DNA of 64,000 nucleotides from Spirochaetia bacterium (GTDB lineage: Bacteria; Spirochaetota; Spirochaetia; Treponematales; Breznakiellaceae), in contig BNUU01000005.1 of the NCBI GenBank assembly GCA_025997595.1, positions 10,218-74,217 of the forward strand. The letters are read 5' to 3'. The notes beneath the pieces are model-generated. The model had not been told where the DNA came from. It searched no databases and was given only the letters and a program-made list of their open reading frames with translations. Position numbers and translations under genes: made by a program. Each line of letters opens with the position of its first letter. Within the stretch, counting starts at the first letter, position 1. Below, in pieces: positions 41,880-51,190 of this stretch.

Positions 41880-42710
41880 TTGTTAACCGACGCCCACTGT
41901 CATCCCCTGGATCTGCTTGAACATTTTCCCGGCGCTGAGGATGAACGCAGGAATTTGGGCGTCATGTGCGCCGCAAGTTCCACTACCAAAGAACAGTTTT
42001 TCTGCCACGAAGAATCGGCCCAAAGGGCGAAAGCGGAAAATGCTCCCTTGGTAATTCCCTGTTTTGCCATTCATCCGCAAATGCCCGCATCGGACAGATG
42101 GCATGCGGTGTGCGGAACGGGGTGTTCGGATACGCTGGAATCTTTGGCGAAAGAAGGGCGGATCGGTGCGGTTGGTGAAACGGGGTTTGATCTCTATAAC
42201 GATGAGTTCAGGGCCACAGAAAAACTACAGGATGAAATTTTTGCCGGCCATCTGGAAACGGCGTTGAAATATGATTTGCCCATGGTGCTCCATGTGCGCC
42301 GGGCCATGCACAAAATTTTTGCCCATACCGTTTTGCTGAAAAAACTTCCCGCAGTGATCTTCCATTCCTGGCCGGGGACGATGGGGGAGGGTGAGGCCCT
42401 GCTGCGCCGGGGGGTGAACGCCTATTTTTCCTTTGGCGCGGTGATCACCCTTAATTACAAAGAAACGGCCGGGCCTAACCGGTCCGCACAATGCTGCGCC
42501 GGTTTTCCCGCAGAACGGCTGTTGATCGAAACCGATGCCCCGTACCAGCCTTTGCGCGGAATGACCTTTTCCCGCTGGGCAGACCTGCCGGTTATTTTGA
42601 AGGCCGCAGCATCACTGCGAAAAGAGGCGGGCAGCCCCGGGGCTGATGAAGGGGAACTGGAAGAAATAATCGAAGGGAATTTCAGGAAGGCTTTTGGGGT
42701 ACAGGGGTAA
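41880..42710 (+). CDS. TatD-family hydrolase
   Basis: 276 residues. TIM-barrel metal-dependent hydrolase of the TatD DNase family: TDAHCHP at the N-terminus, AVGETGFD, LHVRRA in place of the usual HxRxA, IFHSWPGT (third His) and IETDAPYQP (last Asp). Start is TTG 41880, giving LTDAHCHP right after the initiator. Proteins of this family act as exonucleases or D-aminoacyl-tRNA-type hydrolases; the specific role is open. Five bp after the TPR gene. Confidence 0.88.
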   Translation: MLTDAHCHPLDLLEHFPGAEDERRNLGVMCAASSTTKEQFFCHEESAQRAKAENAPLVIPCFAIHPQMPASDRWHAVCGTGCSDTLESLAKEGRIGAVGETGFDLYNDEFRATEKLQDEIFAGHLETALKYDLPMVLHVRRAMHKIFAHTVLLKKLPAVIFHSWPGTMGEGEALLRRGVNAYFSFGAVITLNYKETAGPNRSAQCCAGFPAERLLIETDAPYQPLRGMTFSRWADLPVILKAAASLRKEAGSPGADEGELEEIIEGNFRKAFGVQG

Positions 42711-42722
42711 TATAGTCCATTG

Positions 42723-43472
42723 TCAAAGCGCAGCTTCCCGGAGTTTTTCCTGCCTGTCCTTCAGTTCCTGCATGGGCAGGGCTTTGAGGTAGTTCTGTAA
42801 AATTTTGTATTCCTCGGGGGGGAAGGAGATGAACTCCAGTGAAACGATGCGGCCCCCGCGGACAATGCGGCAGACCGGGGAAAGGATGTTCTCCCCGGCG
42901 CGGAGGCTGCAGCCGCTCAGCACCATGCTCTCCGTGATGTCCTTCGTCATGGAGGCATAAACCGGGAGGAACGAAAGGCCGGAACTGGAAATGGATTTAA
43001 CTTCACCGGGTATGATCACATTATCCAGGGGGCTCGAGACGAGAAAGCCGATGTGGTCCCCGTTTAAGTTGAAAAAACGGCGGGCCCTGCGTTTTTCTTC
43101 CGTAGGAATATACCGGGTCAGGATGTGCTGGAGCCGGTCCATTTCTTTGGCGTCAAGGGACTCGTTAACGATGCCGCTTACCCCGATATAAAAGGCCTGG
43201 GTGCAGGATTCCAGGGGGATGTTTCCGTTGTGCAGAACGACGATGGGGCAGCTTTCCCTGGACCGTTCGCTGCGGACAAACTGGACCAGGGTCTTCCAGT
43301 GCCGGGGGAAGTCGCCGGCGCTGATGATGATCGCGGCGGGGTCCGCCTCGTCCACATTGTCCATGGCCTTGAGTACATGATGGTAACGGACCATCTCGAA
43401 ACCCAGGGGCTTCAGATGCAGTGAGATGAGATCGCTGGTATCATCCGAGCCAAGAACCAGGAGTAGCTTCAT
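42723..43472 (-). CDS. REC-like/PilZ c-di-GMP effector protein
   Basis: 249 residues. Residues 1-120 resemble a receiver domain in fold (KLLLVLGSDDTSDLISLHLKPLGFEM, IIISAGDF, SCPIVVLHNG), but the phospho-acceptor site is not the standard one. Residues ~125-225 are a PilZ domain with the c-di-GMP motifs RRARR (128-132) and SISSSG (160-165). Likely binds c-di-GMP and controls motility or the cell envelope. The start overlaps the stop of the upstream gene by 4 nt, so it is translationally coupled to a periplasmic protein. Confidence 0.8.
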   Translation of the reverse strand: MKLLLVLGSDDTSDLISLHLKPLGFEMVRYHHVLKAMDNVDEADPAAIIISAGDFPRHWKTLVQFVRSERSRESCPIVVLHNGNIPLESCTQAFYIGVSGIVNESLDAKEMDRLQHILTRYIPTEEKRRARRFFNLNGDHIGFLVSSPLDNVIIPGEVKSISSSGLSFLPVYASMTKDITESMVLSGCSLRAGENILSPVCRIVRGGRIVSLEFISFPPEEYKILQNYLKALPMQELKDRQEKLREAAL

Positions 43473-44566
43473 TCAGTTCCCAAATTCACTACCACATAAT
43501 CCACAATGGTCCACACATCATCCTTCCGCTGTAAAGTATAGGTATAGCGCTTCCGCTCAGTATAGTTCCCCGTTTTGAATTTTTCCAGTACGATCACGGT
43601 ACCCTCAAAGGCGTTGTACGCCGTACGTTCCACGGTGAATTCCGAGGGGATGGCGGAGATGTCACCGTCAAGCATTGCGCCCTGCAGCTCCGTGCGGTAC
43701 CGCTCGATCATCCGCTGCCGGCCCTCCTCGCTTTCGGCCAGCCACTGCCGTTTTCTGACCGGATCACGGGCGATGATGGCCTCAAGGTCCAGGTAGAGGA
43801 AGAATTTTTCCCACTGGCTTTTCTGCCGGGAGCTGAGGAGGTATTCCACCACCGCGTCCGGGGCGAGTTTTTCACGGGTAAGGACCATGTTGGTTTCCAC
43901 ATCCGTGGGCTGAATTTTGCCGCCGGGCCCCGGGATGACGGGACTGCGGAGGTTAAGGCTCAGCCGGTTCGATTCCAGGGTCCCGCCAGCGGCGGGGCCA
44001 GCACCGCCGGCGGCGATACCAGGAAGCCCGGCAGCCCCGGCGGCCGCAACCAGTTCCTGCGCATACGGTTCAGGGGAACCGGTTCCCCCGCCGCGTAAAA
44101 GTTCAGGGTACATTTTTGCCTGGACGATAAAGGAACCGGGATCTTTAAATTCAGCATAGTCCCGTAGATCCTCCACAAAGGAGAAGGATTCCCCGCTTTC
44201 CACGGCAATTTCCCGGAAGAATATCTGTTTACTTGTGGTACGCTTCTGTACCAGCTGTCCGGCGCTCTCCACCGGCCGGTTGCTTATGGTCCTGATGTCA
44301 AAATCGATGGAAAAGGCCCGGTCATCCGCCATGCGGAAGCGGTAGGTTGCGGGACTGTTGTTGGCGATGGTCACCTGCACGTAGATGGGCTCTCCGCCGG
44401 CCCCCGGTACATGGTAGACCCGCTTGTCGAAATACCGAATGCTGAATGAGACCCCGGTATCCACGGCTCCCGGAGGGAACTTCGTTGGGTCATCTATGGC
44501 ATGCAAAGACCCGGTCAAAGTGAAAAGTATGAGCACCATGAGCGCCAATATCGATCTGTGTTTCAC
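43469..44566 (-). CDS. Exported protein of unknown function
   Basis: 365 residues with a signal peptide (MKHRSILALMVLILFTLTGSLHA). Residues ~35-160 look like an Ig-like beta domain (SFSIRYFDKRVYHVPG, VQVTIANNSPATYRF). A Gly/Ala-rich linker follows (~165-195), and the rest is helical plus an ending of beta type (TVIVLEKFKTGNYTERKRYTYTLQRKDDVWTIVDYVVV in pieces), similar to SnoaL/NTF2-like tails. Start GTG 44566 after GGAG. Couples to the PilZ gene downstream. Divergent from mfd; the shared 56-bp gap contains overlapping TATACT boxes for both directions. Confidence 0.72.
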   Translation of the reverse strand: MKHRSILALMVLILFTLTGSLHAIDDPTKFPPGAVDTGVSFSIRYFDKRVYHVPGAGGEPIYVQVTIANNSPATYRFRMADDRAFSIDFDIRTISNRPVESAGQLVQKRTTSKQIFFREIAVESGESFSFVEDLRDYAEFKDPGSFIVQAKMYPELLRGGGTGSPEPYAQELVAAAGAAGLPGIAAGGAGPAAGGTLESNRLSLNLRSPVIPGPGGKIQPTDVETNMVLTREKLAPDAVVEYLLSSRQKSQWEKFFLYLDLEAIIARDPVRKRQWLAESEEGRQRMIERYRTELQGAMLDGDISAIPSEFTVERTAYNAFEGTVIVLEKFKTGNYTERKRYTYTLQRKDDVWTIVDYVVVNLGTE

Positions 44567-44622
44567 GGCGAAACTCCATTTAAAAAATTCTGTACCTATA
44601 GTATACTAATCGGCGAATTGGT

Positions 44623-47600
44623 ATGAATAAATTATCCTTTCCCTCATTCCTCAGCGGTCTTGCCTCTTCCGGGGCGGTCTCGGCCTGTTTTGGCGCCTTT
44701 GGGGAAGGAAAATTCCCCCTGGAGCTTGAGGGCCCCGAGGGCTCCTTCGGGGCAATCCTCATCGGCGGCCTCTGCCAATTTCAGGATGCGGTGCATCACG
44801 GGACCTTTGCGGCGGTGGTCCCCACCGAATCCGAGGCCGCGGAAATGGAAACGGACCTTAAAACCGCCGGCGCGGAGGCTATCCAGTTTCCCTGGTGGGG
44901 CGCCATGCCCTACCGCGAAATGGCCCCGGTCTCCGCCGTCTTTGGGGAGCGCACCCGCATATTATGCGCCCTGGCCGCCGGCAAAAGCAAACCCACCGGG
45001 GAAAGCCCTGGGGTCATCATCGTGCCCGAGCGGGCGCTCCTGACCCCCCTGCCGCCCCCGGACTACATCAAAAGCCTCCTCATCCCCCTCAAGCCGGGGG
45101 GGCGCATCGATACGGTGGCCCTGGCGGAAACCCTTACGGGCTACGGCTATACCCGGGTGCCCCGTGTGCAGGTCCACGGCGAATTCGCCCTCCGGGGGGA
45201 GGTGCTGGACATCCTCATGGGGGGCGACGAATACGCCTATCGCCTGCTCTTTGATTTTGACCGGGTTGAATCGATCAAACGCTTTGACCCGCTGGACCAG
45301 AGCGGGCAGGAAAAGGTTGATGAACTTTTGATCCGCCCCTTACGGGAAGTGGTCTGGACCGATGATCGCATCGAAAAATTGGGCGAAAATCTTGCCAATT
45401 TTGATGAATTTGAAGAAGGCGGCAGGGCGATCCTGGAAGAGCTCATGGAAAAACGCGGCGTCTCCGGGGAGGAAATGCTCTACCCCCTGGCCTTTGACGG
45501 TACTTATTCGTTGATTGATTATCTGGGTCCCGGCGGCACGGTGTTTTTCCTGGACTGGGAGCGGCTGGTGAACGCCCAGGAGGCCCTGGACCGGGAATAC
45601 GAGAACCTCTTCCGCCGCACCCGCCGGGAACGGGAAGTCCCCGCCCCCAAACGGATACTCCTCAATTTCAACAGCCTTGCCCGGCTGGTAAAGCGGCGGG
45701 TCTCCTTTATGACCATCAAGGGTACAGGCGCCAGGGGTATGGATGGCGGTGAGGAGGGCGCCCACCATCTGGAAATCCCCTGCGATCCCCCCCGGAGCTT
45801 TTTCGGCAATATCACCTACTTAAAAGAAGAATTCGCCGCCTTAGCCAGGGAGGGCTGGAAGCTCACCGTGGCCGCCGAGTCGGATGTGCAGGCGGACCGG
45901 ATCAGGGAACTGCTCCGGGACGTGGAGGGAGCCTCGGAAAAGGCGCCAGGCACCATTTTGCGGGTGGTGGCGGCGCCACTCTCGGCGGGGTTCGCCCTGC
46001 CGGATATCCGGTTCATGCTGGTCCAGGAGAACGAGATCTTCGGCCGCCGCAAGCGGACGCCCCGGTCCCTCAAAACCGTGCGGAGCGCCGCCATCGACAC
46101 CTTTGTGGAACTCAACCCCGGGGACTATGTGGTGCATGTGAACTACGGGATCGGCCTGTTCAAGGGCATTGAGCGGATAAAGGCCCTGGGGCACGAGCGG
46201 GATTATATCAAGCTGGAATACGCGGATGAGGAAACCGTGTTTGTTCCCATCGAGCAGGTCAACCTGGTTCAGCGTTACATCGGCAACGAGGGGTCCGCTC
46301 CCCGGATGGACAAGCTGGGGTCCAAGAGCTGGGAGAACCGCAAGGGCCGGGTGAAAAAATCCGTCGAGGATATCGCGGAAAAGCTGATCGAGCTTTATTC
46401 CAAGCGCAAGGCCGCCCAGGGTTTCCCCTTTCCCCCGGACACGGAATGGCAGACCATGTTCGAGGCCAGTTTTCCCTTTGACGAAACCGAGGATCAGCTC
46501 CGCTGTGTGGAGGAAATCAAGGCGGACATGGAAAGCCCCCATCCCATGGATCGGCTTATCTGCGGGGACGTGGGCTACGGCAAAACCGAAGTTGCGGTGC
46601 GGGCCTGTTTTAAGGCGGTGATGGGGGGCAAGCAGGTGGCCTTCCTGGCCCCCACTACGATCCTTGCGGAACAGCACTTTGAGAATTTTCAGGAACGGTT
46701 TTCCCGCTTCCCCGTGCGGATCCTTATGCTTTCCCGTTTTGTGGAACGCGGTAAGGTTAAAAAAGTTTTGGAGGATCTTAGAAACGGGGCCGTTGATATC
46801 CTCGTGGGAACCCACCGGATCATTCAGAAGGACGTGAGCTTTAAGAACCTGGGCCTTATGGTCATTGATGAGGAACAGCGTTTCGGCGTTAAAGACAAGG
46901 AGCGGCTCAAGGAGCTCAAGACCAATGTGGACTGCCTTACCCTGAGCGCAACCCCCATCCCCCGGACCCTCCACATGAGCCTCCTCAAAATCCGGGACAT
47001 GAGTCTTTTGGCCACCCCGCCGCAGAATCGGCACCCCATCGAGACCATCATCGGGGAATTTAACGAAGAGCATTTGGCCGCCGCCATCCGGCAGGAGGTG
47101 GAGCGGGGGGGGCAGATCTTTTTTCTCCACAACCGGGTGGAAAGCCTCAACGAAACCCGGATCAAAATTGAGCGCCTGGTGCCGGAGATGCTGGTGGAAA
47201 CCGCCCACGGCCAAATGGACGCCCAGGACCTTGAGGACGTGATGCACCGTTTTATCCATGGGGGCTTTCACGTCCTCGTGTCCACCACGATCATCGAGAA
47301 CGGCATCGACATCCCCAACGTGAACACCATCATCATCGACCGGGCGGACATGTACGGGGTTTCCCAGCTCTACCAGCTCCGGGGCCGGGTGGGGCGCTCC
47401 GATAGGGTGGCCTACGCCTATCTTTTTTACCCAAAGGACAAGGCCCTGACCGAGCTTGCCATGAAGCGGCTCCAGGTGATTTCGGACTTTACCGAGCTGG
47501 GATCGGGCTTTAAAATCGCCATGAAGGACATGGAGATCCGGGGCGCAGGCAATTTGCTGGGCCGGGAGCAGTCCGGGGACATCTATTCCGTGGGCTTCGA

Positions 47601-48108
47601 CCTGTATCTGCGCCTGCTGGACGAGGCCATCAAGCGGCTTGAGGATTCCGATTATGAGGGCGAAAACGAAACCCTGCTGGAACTGGAATATTCGGGCTTT
47701 ATCCCCGATTCTTATATTGACGGCGCCCAGGAAAAAATGGAAGTCTATAAGAAGATCGCCTCCATCCGGGAGAAGGATGAACTGGAACGGGTACTGGGTG
47801 AACTGCTTGACCGTTTCGGCCCCCTGCCCGACGAGGCCGCCTCCCTCCTGTCCCTGGCGGAGATCCGGATCATCTGCCGGGAGATTTCGGTCGCCTCCCT
47901 GCGGGAGCGGGGCGGCATGGTCCGGGTGGAATTCGGCAAGGTGTCCCGGGTCAAGGTGGAGCGCCTGGTGCGGCTCATGAAGGAGTCCAGCGGCAAGGTA
48001 AAGCTGGACCCCAGGGCGCCGAACATCCTGCTGCTGCAAACCGGAAATATCGGCCTAAAAGAAAAGAGCGAATTTATCAGGGAGAAACTTGCCGTATTGG
48101 CGGGATAG
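44623..48108 (+). CDS. mfd: Transcription-repair coupling factor Mfd
   Basis: DNA translocase that removes RNA polymerase stalled at lesions and recruits UvrA. 1161 residues, normal length. Parts in order: UvrB-homologous N-terminus (~1-340), the RNA-polymerase-interacting CarD-like domain (LNPGDYVVHVNYGIGLFKGI, ~495-515), the RecG-like helicase with Walker A GDVGYGKT, DEEQRFG (motif II), SATPIPRT, and the C-terminal TRCF domain. The promoter TTTAAA-N17-TATACT (44579-44607) leaves a leader of under 10 nt and there is no strong ribosome site. Confidence 0.97.
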   Translation: MNKLSFPSFLSGLASSGAVSACFGAFGEGKFPLELEGPEGSFGAILIGGLCQFQDAVHHGTFAAVVPTESEAAEMETDLKTAGAEAIQFPWWGAMPYREMAPVSAVFGERTRILCALAAGKSKPTGESPGVIIVPERALLTPLPPPDYIKSLLIPLKPGGRIDTVALAETLTGYGYTRVPRVQVHGEFALRGEVLDILMGGDEYAYRLLFDFDRVESIKRFDPLDQSGQEKVDELLIRPLREVVWTDDRIEKLGENLANFDEFEEGGRAILEELMEKRGVSGEEMLYPLAFDGTYSLIDYLGPGGTVFFLDWERLVNAQEALDREYENLFRRTRREREVPAPKRILLNFNSLARLVKRRVSFMTIKGTGARGMDGGEEGAHHLEIPCDPPRSFFGNITYLKEEFAALAREGWKLTVAAESDVQADRIRELLRDVEGASEKAPGTILRVVAAPLSAGFALPDIRFMLVQENEIFGRRKRTPRSLKTVRSAAIDTFVELNPGDYVVHVNYGIGLFKGIERIKALGHERDYIKLEYADEETVFVPIEQVNLVQRYIGNEGSAPRMDKLGSKSWENRKGRVKKSVEDIAEKLIELYSKRKAAQGFPFPPDTEWQTMFEASFPFDETEDQLRCVEEIKADMESPHPMDRLICGDVGYGKTEVAVRACFKAVMGGKQVAFLAPTTILAEQHFENFQERFSRFPVRILMLSRFVERGKVKKVLEDLRNGAVDILVGTHRIIQKDVSFKNLGLMVIDEEQRFGVKDKERLKELKTNVDCLTLSATPIPRTLHMSLLKIRDMSLLATPPQNRHPIETIIGEFNEEHLAAAIRQEVERGGQIFFLHNRVESLNETRIKIERLVPEMLVETAHGQMDAQDLEDVMHRFIHGGFHVLVSTTIIENGIDIPNVNTIIIDRADMYGVSQLYQLRGRVGRSDRVAYAYLFYPKDKALTELAMKRLQVISDFTELGSGFKIAMKDMEIRGAGNLLGREQSGDIYSVGFDLYLRLLDEAIKRLEDSDYEGENETLLELEYSGFIPDSYIDGAQEKMEVYKKIASIREKDELERVLGELLDRFGPLPDEAASLLSLAEIRIICREISVASLRERGGMVRVEFGKVSRVKVERLVRLMKESSGKVKLDPRAPNILLLQTGNIGLKEKSEFIREKLAVLAG

Positions 48109-48141
48109 GGTACTTTCAACATGGTTTTTAAGGAGTGTGCG

Positions 48142-48762
48142 TTGAGTATAAAAGCGGTGGTGTTTGATTTTGGGAATGTGATTTGTTTTCCTCCGGCCCC
48201 CTCGTATCGGGAAAAAATGGCCGCCCTGACGGGGCTGCCCCTGCACACCCTGGACGATCTTGACCGGCAGTACCGGGGGGATCTGTTTGACCGGGGAACC
48301 CTTGACGCAAAGGGTTATTACCAATTCATCCTTGAAAAGGCGGGTGTTTTTCCGGGTGATGCAGTCTTACAGGAACTTGCCCAAAGGGATGTGGACGGCT
48401 GGAAAAATATGAACGGTGCTACGGAAGCGCTGATGCGGGAAATTCAAAAAGAGGGCTTTAAGCTGGGTATCCTCTCCAATATGCCCCGGGACTTTCTGGC
48501 CTGGGGAAAGGACCACATTGAAGCCTTCCGGAAAGCGGATGTGGGGATTTTTTCCTGCGAGCTTGGCTCCGTCAAGCCGGAGACTCCCATTTATGAGGCC
48601 CTCCTTGCCGCCCTGGGCTGCAGGGCTGAGGAAGTTGTTTTTTTTGACGATGTGCAGGATAATATTGATAAGGCGGCGGCCCTTGGGATCCATGGATTTA
48701 TATGGAAGGACCCGGAAACCGCCCGGCAGGATTTCAGGAGCGTCGCGTATGGCATTGCTTAG
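48142..48762 (+). CDS. HAD-superfamily hydrolase
   Basis: 206 residues from TTG 48142. AAGGAG ends 6 nt before that codon, and the product starts SIKAVVFDFGNV, the canonical HAD motif I. Motif II is LGILSN, motif III KPETPIYE, motif IV FFDDVQDN. HAD phosphatases of this subgroup (YihX/epoxide hydrolase N-terminal-like) dephosphorylate small metabolites. It overlaps the plsC-like gene by 14 nt, so the two are co-expressed; an earlier in-frame ATG at 48121 is less likely. Confidence 0.87.
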   Translation: MSIKAVVFDFGNVICFPPAPSYREKMAALTGLPLHTLDDLDRQYRGDLFDRGTLDAKGYYQFILEKAGVFPGDAVLQELAQRDVDGWKNMNGATEALMREIQKEGFKLGILSNMPRDFLAWGKDHIEAFRKADVGIFSCELGSVKPETPIYEALLAALGCRAEEVVFFDDVQDNIDKAAALGIHGFIWKDPETARQDFRSVAYGIA

Positions 48763-49468
48763 GACTATTGTTGTTTTTGCCGTCGTGGTTATTGCCATGG
48801 TGCTGCTGGTACCCATGGGAATTATCGCCGGAATTTTGAGTTTACTGGGTTTGAGAAAACTCATGTCCCTCTGCATCTACCGGATTGCCCAGGGCTGGTC
48901 GCGGCTGCTCATTAAACTGACCGGGTGCACCCTTACCGTCGCCGGCCGGGAAAACATCCCCAAAACCGGGGGAGTCTGCTTTGTCAGCAACCACGGGAGT
49001 ATCCTTGACATTCTCCTCCACCTGGCCTATGTGGGGCGGCCCATCGGCTTTATCGCCAAAAGGGAGCTTGTCTTTGTTCCCATGCTTAACCTGTGGATCT
49101 TCCTTTTGGGGGGCCTCTTTATCGATCGCAAAAATGTCCGCAATGCGATCCGTACCATCAACAAGGGGGTTGAGTACATCAAAGCCGGGGGCGCCATGAT
49201 CATCTTCCCCGAAGGCCACCGGAGCCGGAACCAGGGCCTGCTGCCCTTCCACCCCGGTTCCCTCAAGCTGGCCACCCAGGCCGGGGCGCCCATCATTCCC
49301 GCGGCCCTTTCGGGGAGCTATAACGTGTTTGAAAAAACCATGCGGGTCCGGCCGGGGCCGGTAGGGGTAACCTACGGCGCCCCCATCGCCACCGCCGACC
49401 TCCCCCCCACCGACCGCAAGCAGATCCTGGCGGATCGGATACAGGCCGTGATCGCCGATTCGCTATAG
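48749..49468 (+). CDS. plsC: 1-acyl-sn-glycerol-3-phosphate acyltransferase (PlsC-type)
   Basis: 239 residues. Adds the second acyl chain in phosphatidate synthesis. N-terminal membrane helix (ALLRTIVVFAVVVIAMVLLV), then the acyltransferase motifs NHGSILD (NHxxxxD, residues ~76-82), FIDRKN and FPEGHRSR, and the P-rich motif IIPAALSG. Start ATG 48749 with AGGAG upstream, inside the end of the HAD gene. The stop overlaps the convergent PIN-toxin gene by 6 nt. Confidence 0.92.
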   Translation: MALLRTIVVFAVVVIAMVLLVPMGIIAGILSLLGLRKLMSLCIYRIAQGWSRLLIKLTGCTLTVAGRENIPKTGGVCFVSNHGSILDILLHLAYVGRPIGFIAKRELVFVPMLNLWIFLLGGLFIDRKNVRNAIRTINKGVEYIKAGGAMIIFPEGHRSRNQGLLPFHPGSLKLATQAGAPIIPAALSGSYNVFEKTMRVRPGPVGVTYGAPIATADLPPTDRKQILADRIQAVIADSL

Positions 49469-49921
49469 GGCCGTACCTTTAAAATCTTTTTCCAATAACA
49501 AAATATTCTGATTTATTCTTAAATATTCTTCTGCCGTTTGTGCTGTTACATCTTTTTCTTTATAATCTTTTATATTCCGTGTAAGCAGTACCGGTATTTC
49601 ATTTTTTTTTGCGGAAAAATATTGGAGCCCGTCTTTAAAATCGCCAAATTTTGATTCCAGCGTACTATCTACCATTGCTTCATCTATTGGCAATACTTTT
49701 ATTATACTCCGTAATTTCTTTAATAATCCCTTCGATTTTTCTATTCCATGTTTTTTCCTCAAAAAGTAGAAAACATTGGCCAGTACAACAGCGGTTGTAT
49801 ATAATTCCAGCTTTTTTGCGCTCCCTAAATCAAATATTTCCGCCGCACTTTCATAAAACATTTCCCTCCCGGCCAATACATCAAGTATAATATCCGAATC
49901 AATAAATATTTTTTTGTTCAT
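49463..49921 (-). CDS. PIN-domain toxin, second module
   Basis: 152 residues, PIN fold: FIDSDIILDVLAGREMFYES at the N-terminus with the first acidic site, a middle helix pair around TTAVVLANVFYFL, and FKDGLQYFSAKK and LTRNIKDYK at the third and fourth sites. The DGLQYFSA element is typical of PIN toxins in spirochaetes and Bacteroidetes. It overlaps its antitoxin gene by 4 nt. The gene is AT-rich, unlike plsC and deoD on either side, consistent with transfer. Confidence 0.86.
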   Translation of the reverse strand: MNKKIFIDSDIILDVLAGREMFYESAAEIFDLGSAKKLELYTTAVVLANVFYFLRKKHGIEKSKGLLKKLRSIIKVLPIDEAMVDSTLESKFGDFKDGLQYFSAKKNEIPVLLTRNIKDYKEKDVTAQTAEEYLRINQNILLLEKDFKGTAL

Positions 49922-50169
49922 ATTTTTTTTCTTAATATGTAACGTGCCCGTTCATCTTCCCGGGCAAATTGCTCCAAATCGTCCTCGGATAAAACTCCGG
50001 TCAAACCCTCAACCAGGGGAGCATGTTTTTTGGGGTAAATAATTTCTGAAGAAAGATTTTTAAAATAACCCTCAACGATCCTTGAAAGACTCCGGTTATG
50101 CCGTTTGGCATACCTTTTTGCCGAATCAATGGCCATTTTATCCAGTTTCAGTGTTAATTTTGCCTCCAT
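49918..50169 (-). CDS. DUF6364-like antitoxin of the second PIN module
   Basis: 83 residues. The N-terminus MEAKLTLKLDKMAIDSAKRYAKRHNRSLSRIVEGYF is a short ribbon-helix-helix (DUF6364-like) DNA-binding unit, followed by an acidic/hydrophobic tail (EGLTGVLSEDDLEQFAREDE) for toxin binding. GGAGGT precedes ATG 50169. The promoter carries TTGACA (50220-50215) with two TACGTA palindromes (50183-50188 and 50207-50212) flanking the -10 region, the likely autoregulatory operator. Confidence 0.84.
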   Translation of the reverse strand: MEAKLTLKLDKMAIDSAKRYAKRHNRSLSRIVEGYFKNLSSEIIYPKKHAPLVEGLTGVLSEDDLEQFAREDERARYILRKKI

Positions 50170-50182
50170 ACATTGACCTCCG

Positions 50183-50220
50183 TACGTATTATTTTATAAA
50201 AACCGATACGTATTTGTCAA
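50183..50220 (-). promoter_or_regulatory. Promoter/operator of the second PIN module
   Basis: TTGACA (50220-50215), 16-nt spacer, TATAAA (50198-50193), flanked by two TACGTA half-palindromes suited to a ribbon-helix-helix repressor. Confidence 0.65.
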
Positions 50221-50287
50221 TAAATTTTTTTCTAAAAAGCGAGAATTAGGGAAAACCCTTCGCGGCCTCTTCACCCATGGCTTATAA

Positions 50288-50312
50288 ACAAAAACCTCGC
50301 CTTGCGGCGAGG
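50288..50312 (-). terminator. Intrinsic terminator of the tRNA-Leu gene
   Basis: On the minus strand CCTCGCC-gcaa-GGCGAGG followed by TTTTTG, 12 nt after the tRNA 3' end. Confidence 0.85.
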
Positions 50313-50323
50313 CCTCTTTTGTT

Positions 50324-50407
50324 TGCCCGGAAGAAGACTCGAACTTCCATGCCGGTGAAGGCACTGGTACCTGAAACCAGCGTGTCTACCAATTCCACCA
50401 TCCGGGC
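50324..50407 (-). tRNA. tRNA-Leu (CAG)
   Basis: 84-nt class II tRNA on the minus strand. The acceptor arms GCCCGGA and TCCGGGC pair perfectly. D-loop AATTGGTAGACAC. The anticodon stem CTGGT/ACCAG encloses the loop TTCAGGT, giving anticodon CAG. Variable arm is long (TGCCTTCACCGGCA), as in leucine tRNAs. T-arm GAAG-TTCGAGT-CTTC. CCA is not encoded. A strong terminator follows. Confidence 0.95.
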
Positions 50408-50450
50408 TTGTTTTGACACTATATACCAAGCCGGGGCAGAAGGTCAACCA

Positions 50451-51155
50451 TTAGGAAACCGCCGTCTCCAGGGCCACCTCCATCATCCGGGTAAAACTGG
50501 TCTGCCGGTCCTCGGCGGAGGTGGCTTCACCGGTGATCATGCTGTCGGAGATGGTCAGGAGGCAGAGGGCTTCCCGGCGGTACTTGGCGGCCAGGGTGTA
50601 GAGTTCGGCGCATTCCATTTCCAGGGCGAGACAGCCGTATTTGGCCCAAAGTTTCCAGTCATCGGGATCTTCGGTGTAGAACATATCCCCGGAAACCACG
50701 GGGCCGACCGCGGGCTGCCAGCCCTTGGCGGCTGCCAGATCGTAGGCGATTTTGAGCAGGCTGAAACTGGCGGTGGGGGCGAAGCTCCGGCCCCCAAAGC
50801 GGATGCTGTTGGCCCCCGAATCGGTGCAGGCGGACAGGGCGATAACCAGATCCCGGAGCTTCACCTCTTCCTGGATGGAGCCCGCGGTACCGATGCGGAT
50901 CGCCCGTTTGACCCCGTAATCCCGGAACAGCTCATTCACATAGATTGAAATCGAGGGGATTCCCATGCCGGTGCCCTGCACCGATACCGGTTTGCCCTTC
51001 CAGGTTCCGGTGTAGCCGAATATGTTCCGCACACTGGTGTACTGGCGCGCGTTCTCCAGAAAATTTTCCGCAATGAATTTGGCCCGCAGGGGGTCGCCGG
51101 GCAGTAAAATCGCCTCCGCAATCTCTCCGGTCTTTGCTGCAATGTGGGTGGACAT
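50451..51155 (-). CDS. deoD: Purine nucleoside phosphorylase DeoD-type
   Basis: Phosphorolysis of purine (deoxy)ribonucleosides to base and (deoxy)ribose-1-phosphate. 234 residues, typical. Family features: the N-terminal [31 protein letters not shown] in sequence, the phosphate-site RIGTAGS, the base-site [17 protein letters not shown] segment and the catalytic Asp in [10 protein letters not shown]. It lies 35 bp downstream of the MFS transporter gene on the same strand, so the two probably form a nucleoside uptake and salvage operon. Confidence 0.96.
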   Translation of the reverse strand: MSTHIAAKTGEIAEAILLPGDPLRAKFIAENFLENARQYTSVRNIFGYTGTWKGKPVSVQGTGMGIPSISIYVNELFRDYGVKRAIRIGTAGSIQEEVKLRDLVIALSACTDSGANSIRFGGRSFAPTASFSLLKIAYDLAAAKGWQPAVGPVVSGDMFYTEDPDDWKLWAKYGCLALEMECAELYTLAAKYRREALCLLTISDSMITGEATSAEDRQTSFTRMMEVALETAVS

Positions 51156-51190
51156 GATATTACTCCTTATATTGTTTCCGGAGGGGAACC

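Noticed and set aside
45841-48039. 732-codon reverse ORF opposite mfd
   Set aside because: Complete antisense of a clearly conserved Mfd; a codon-bias artefact.
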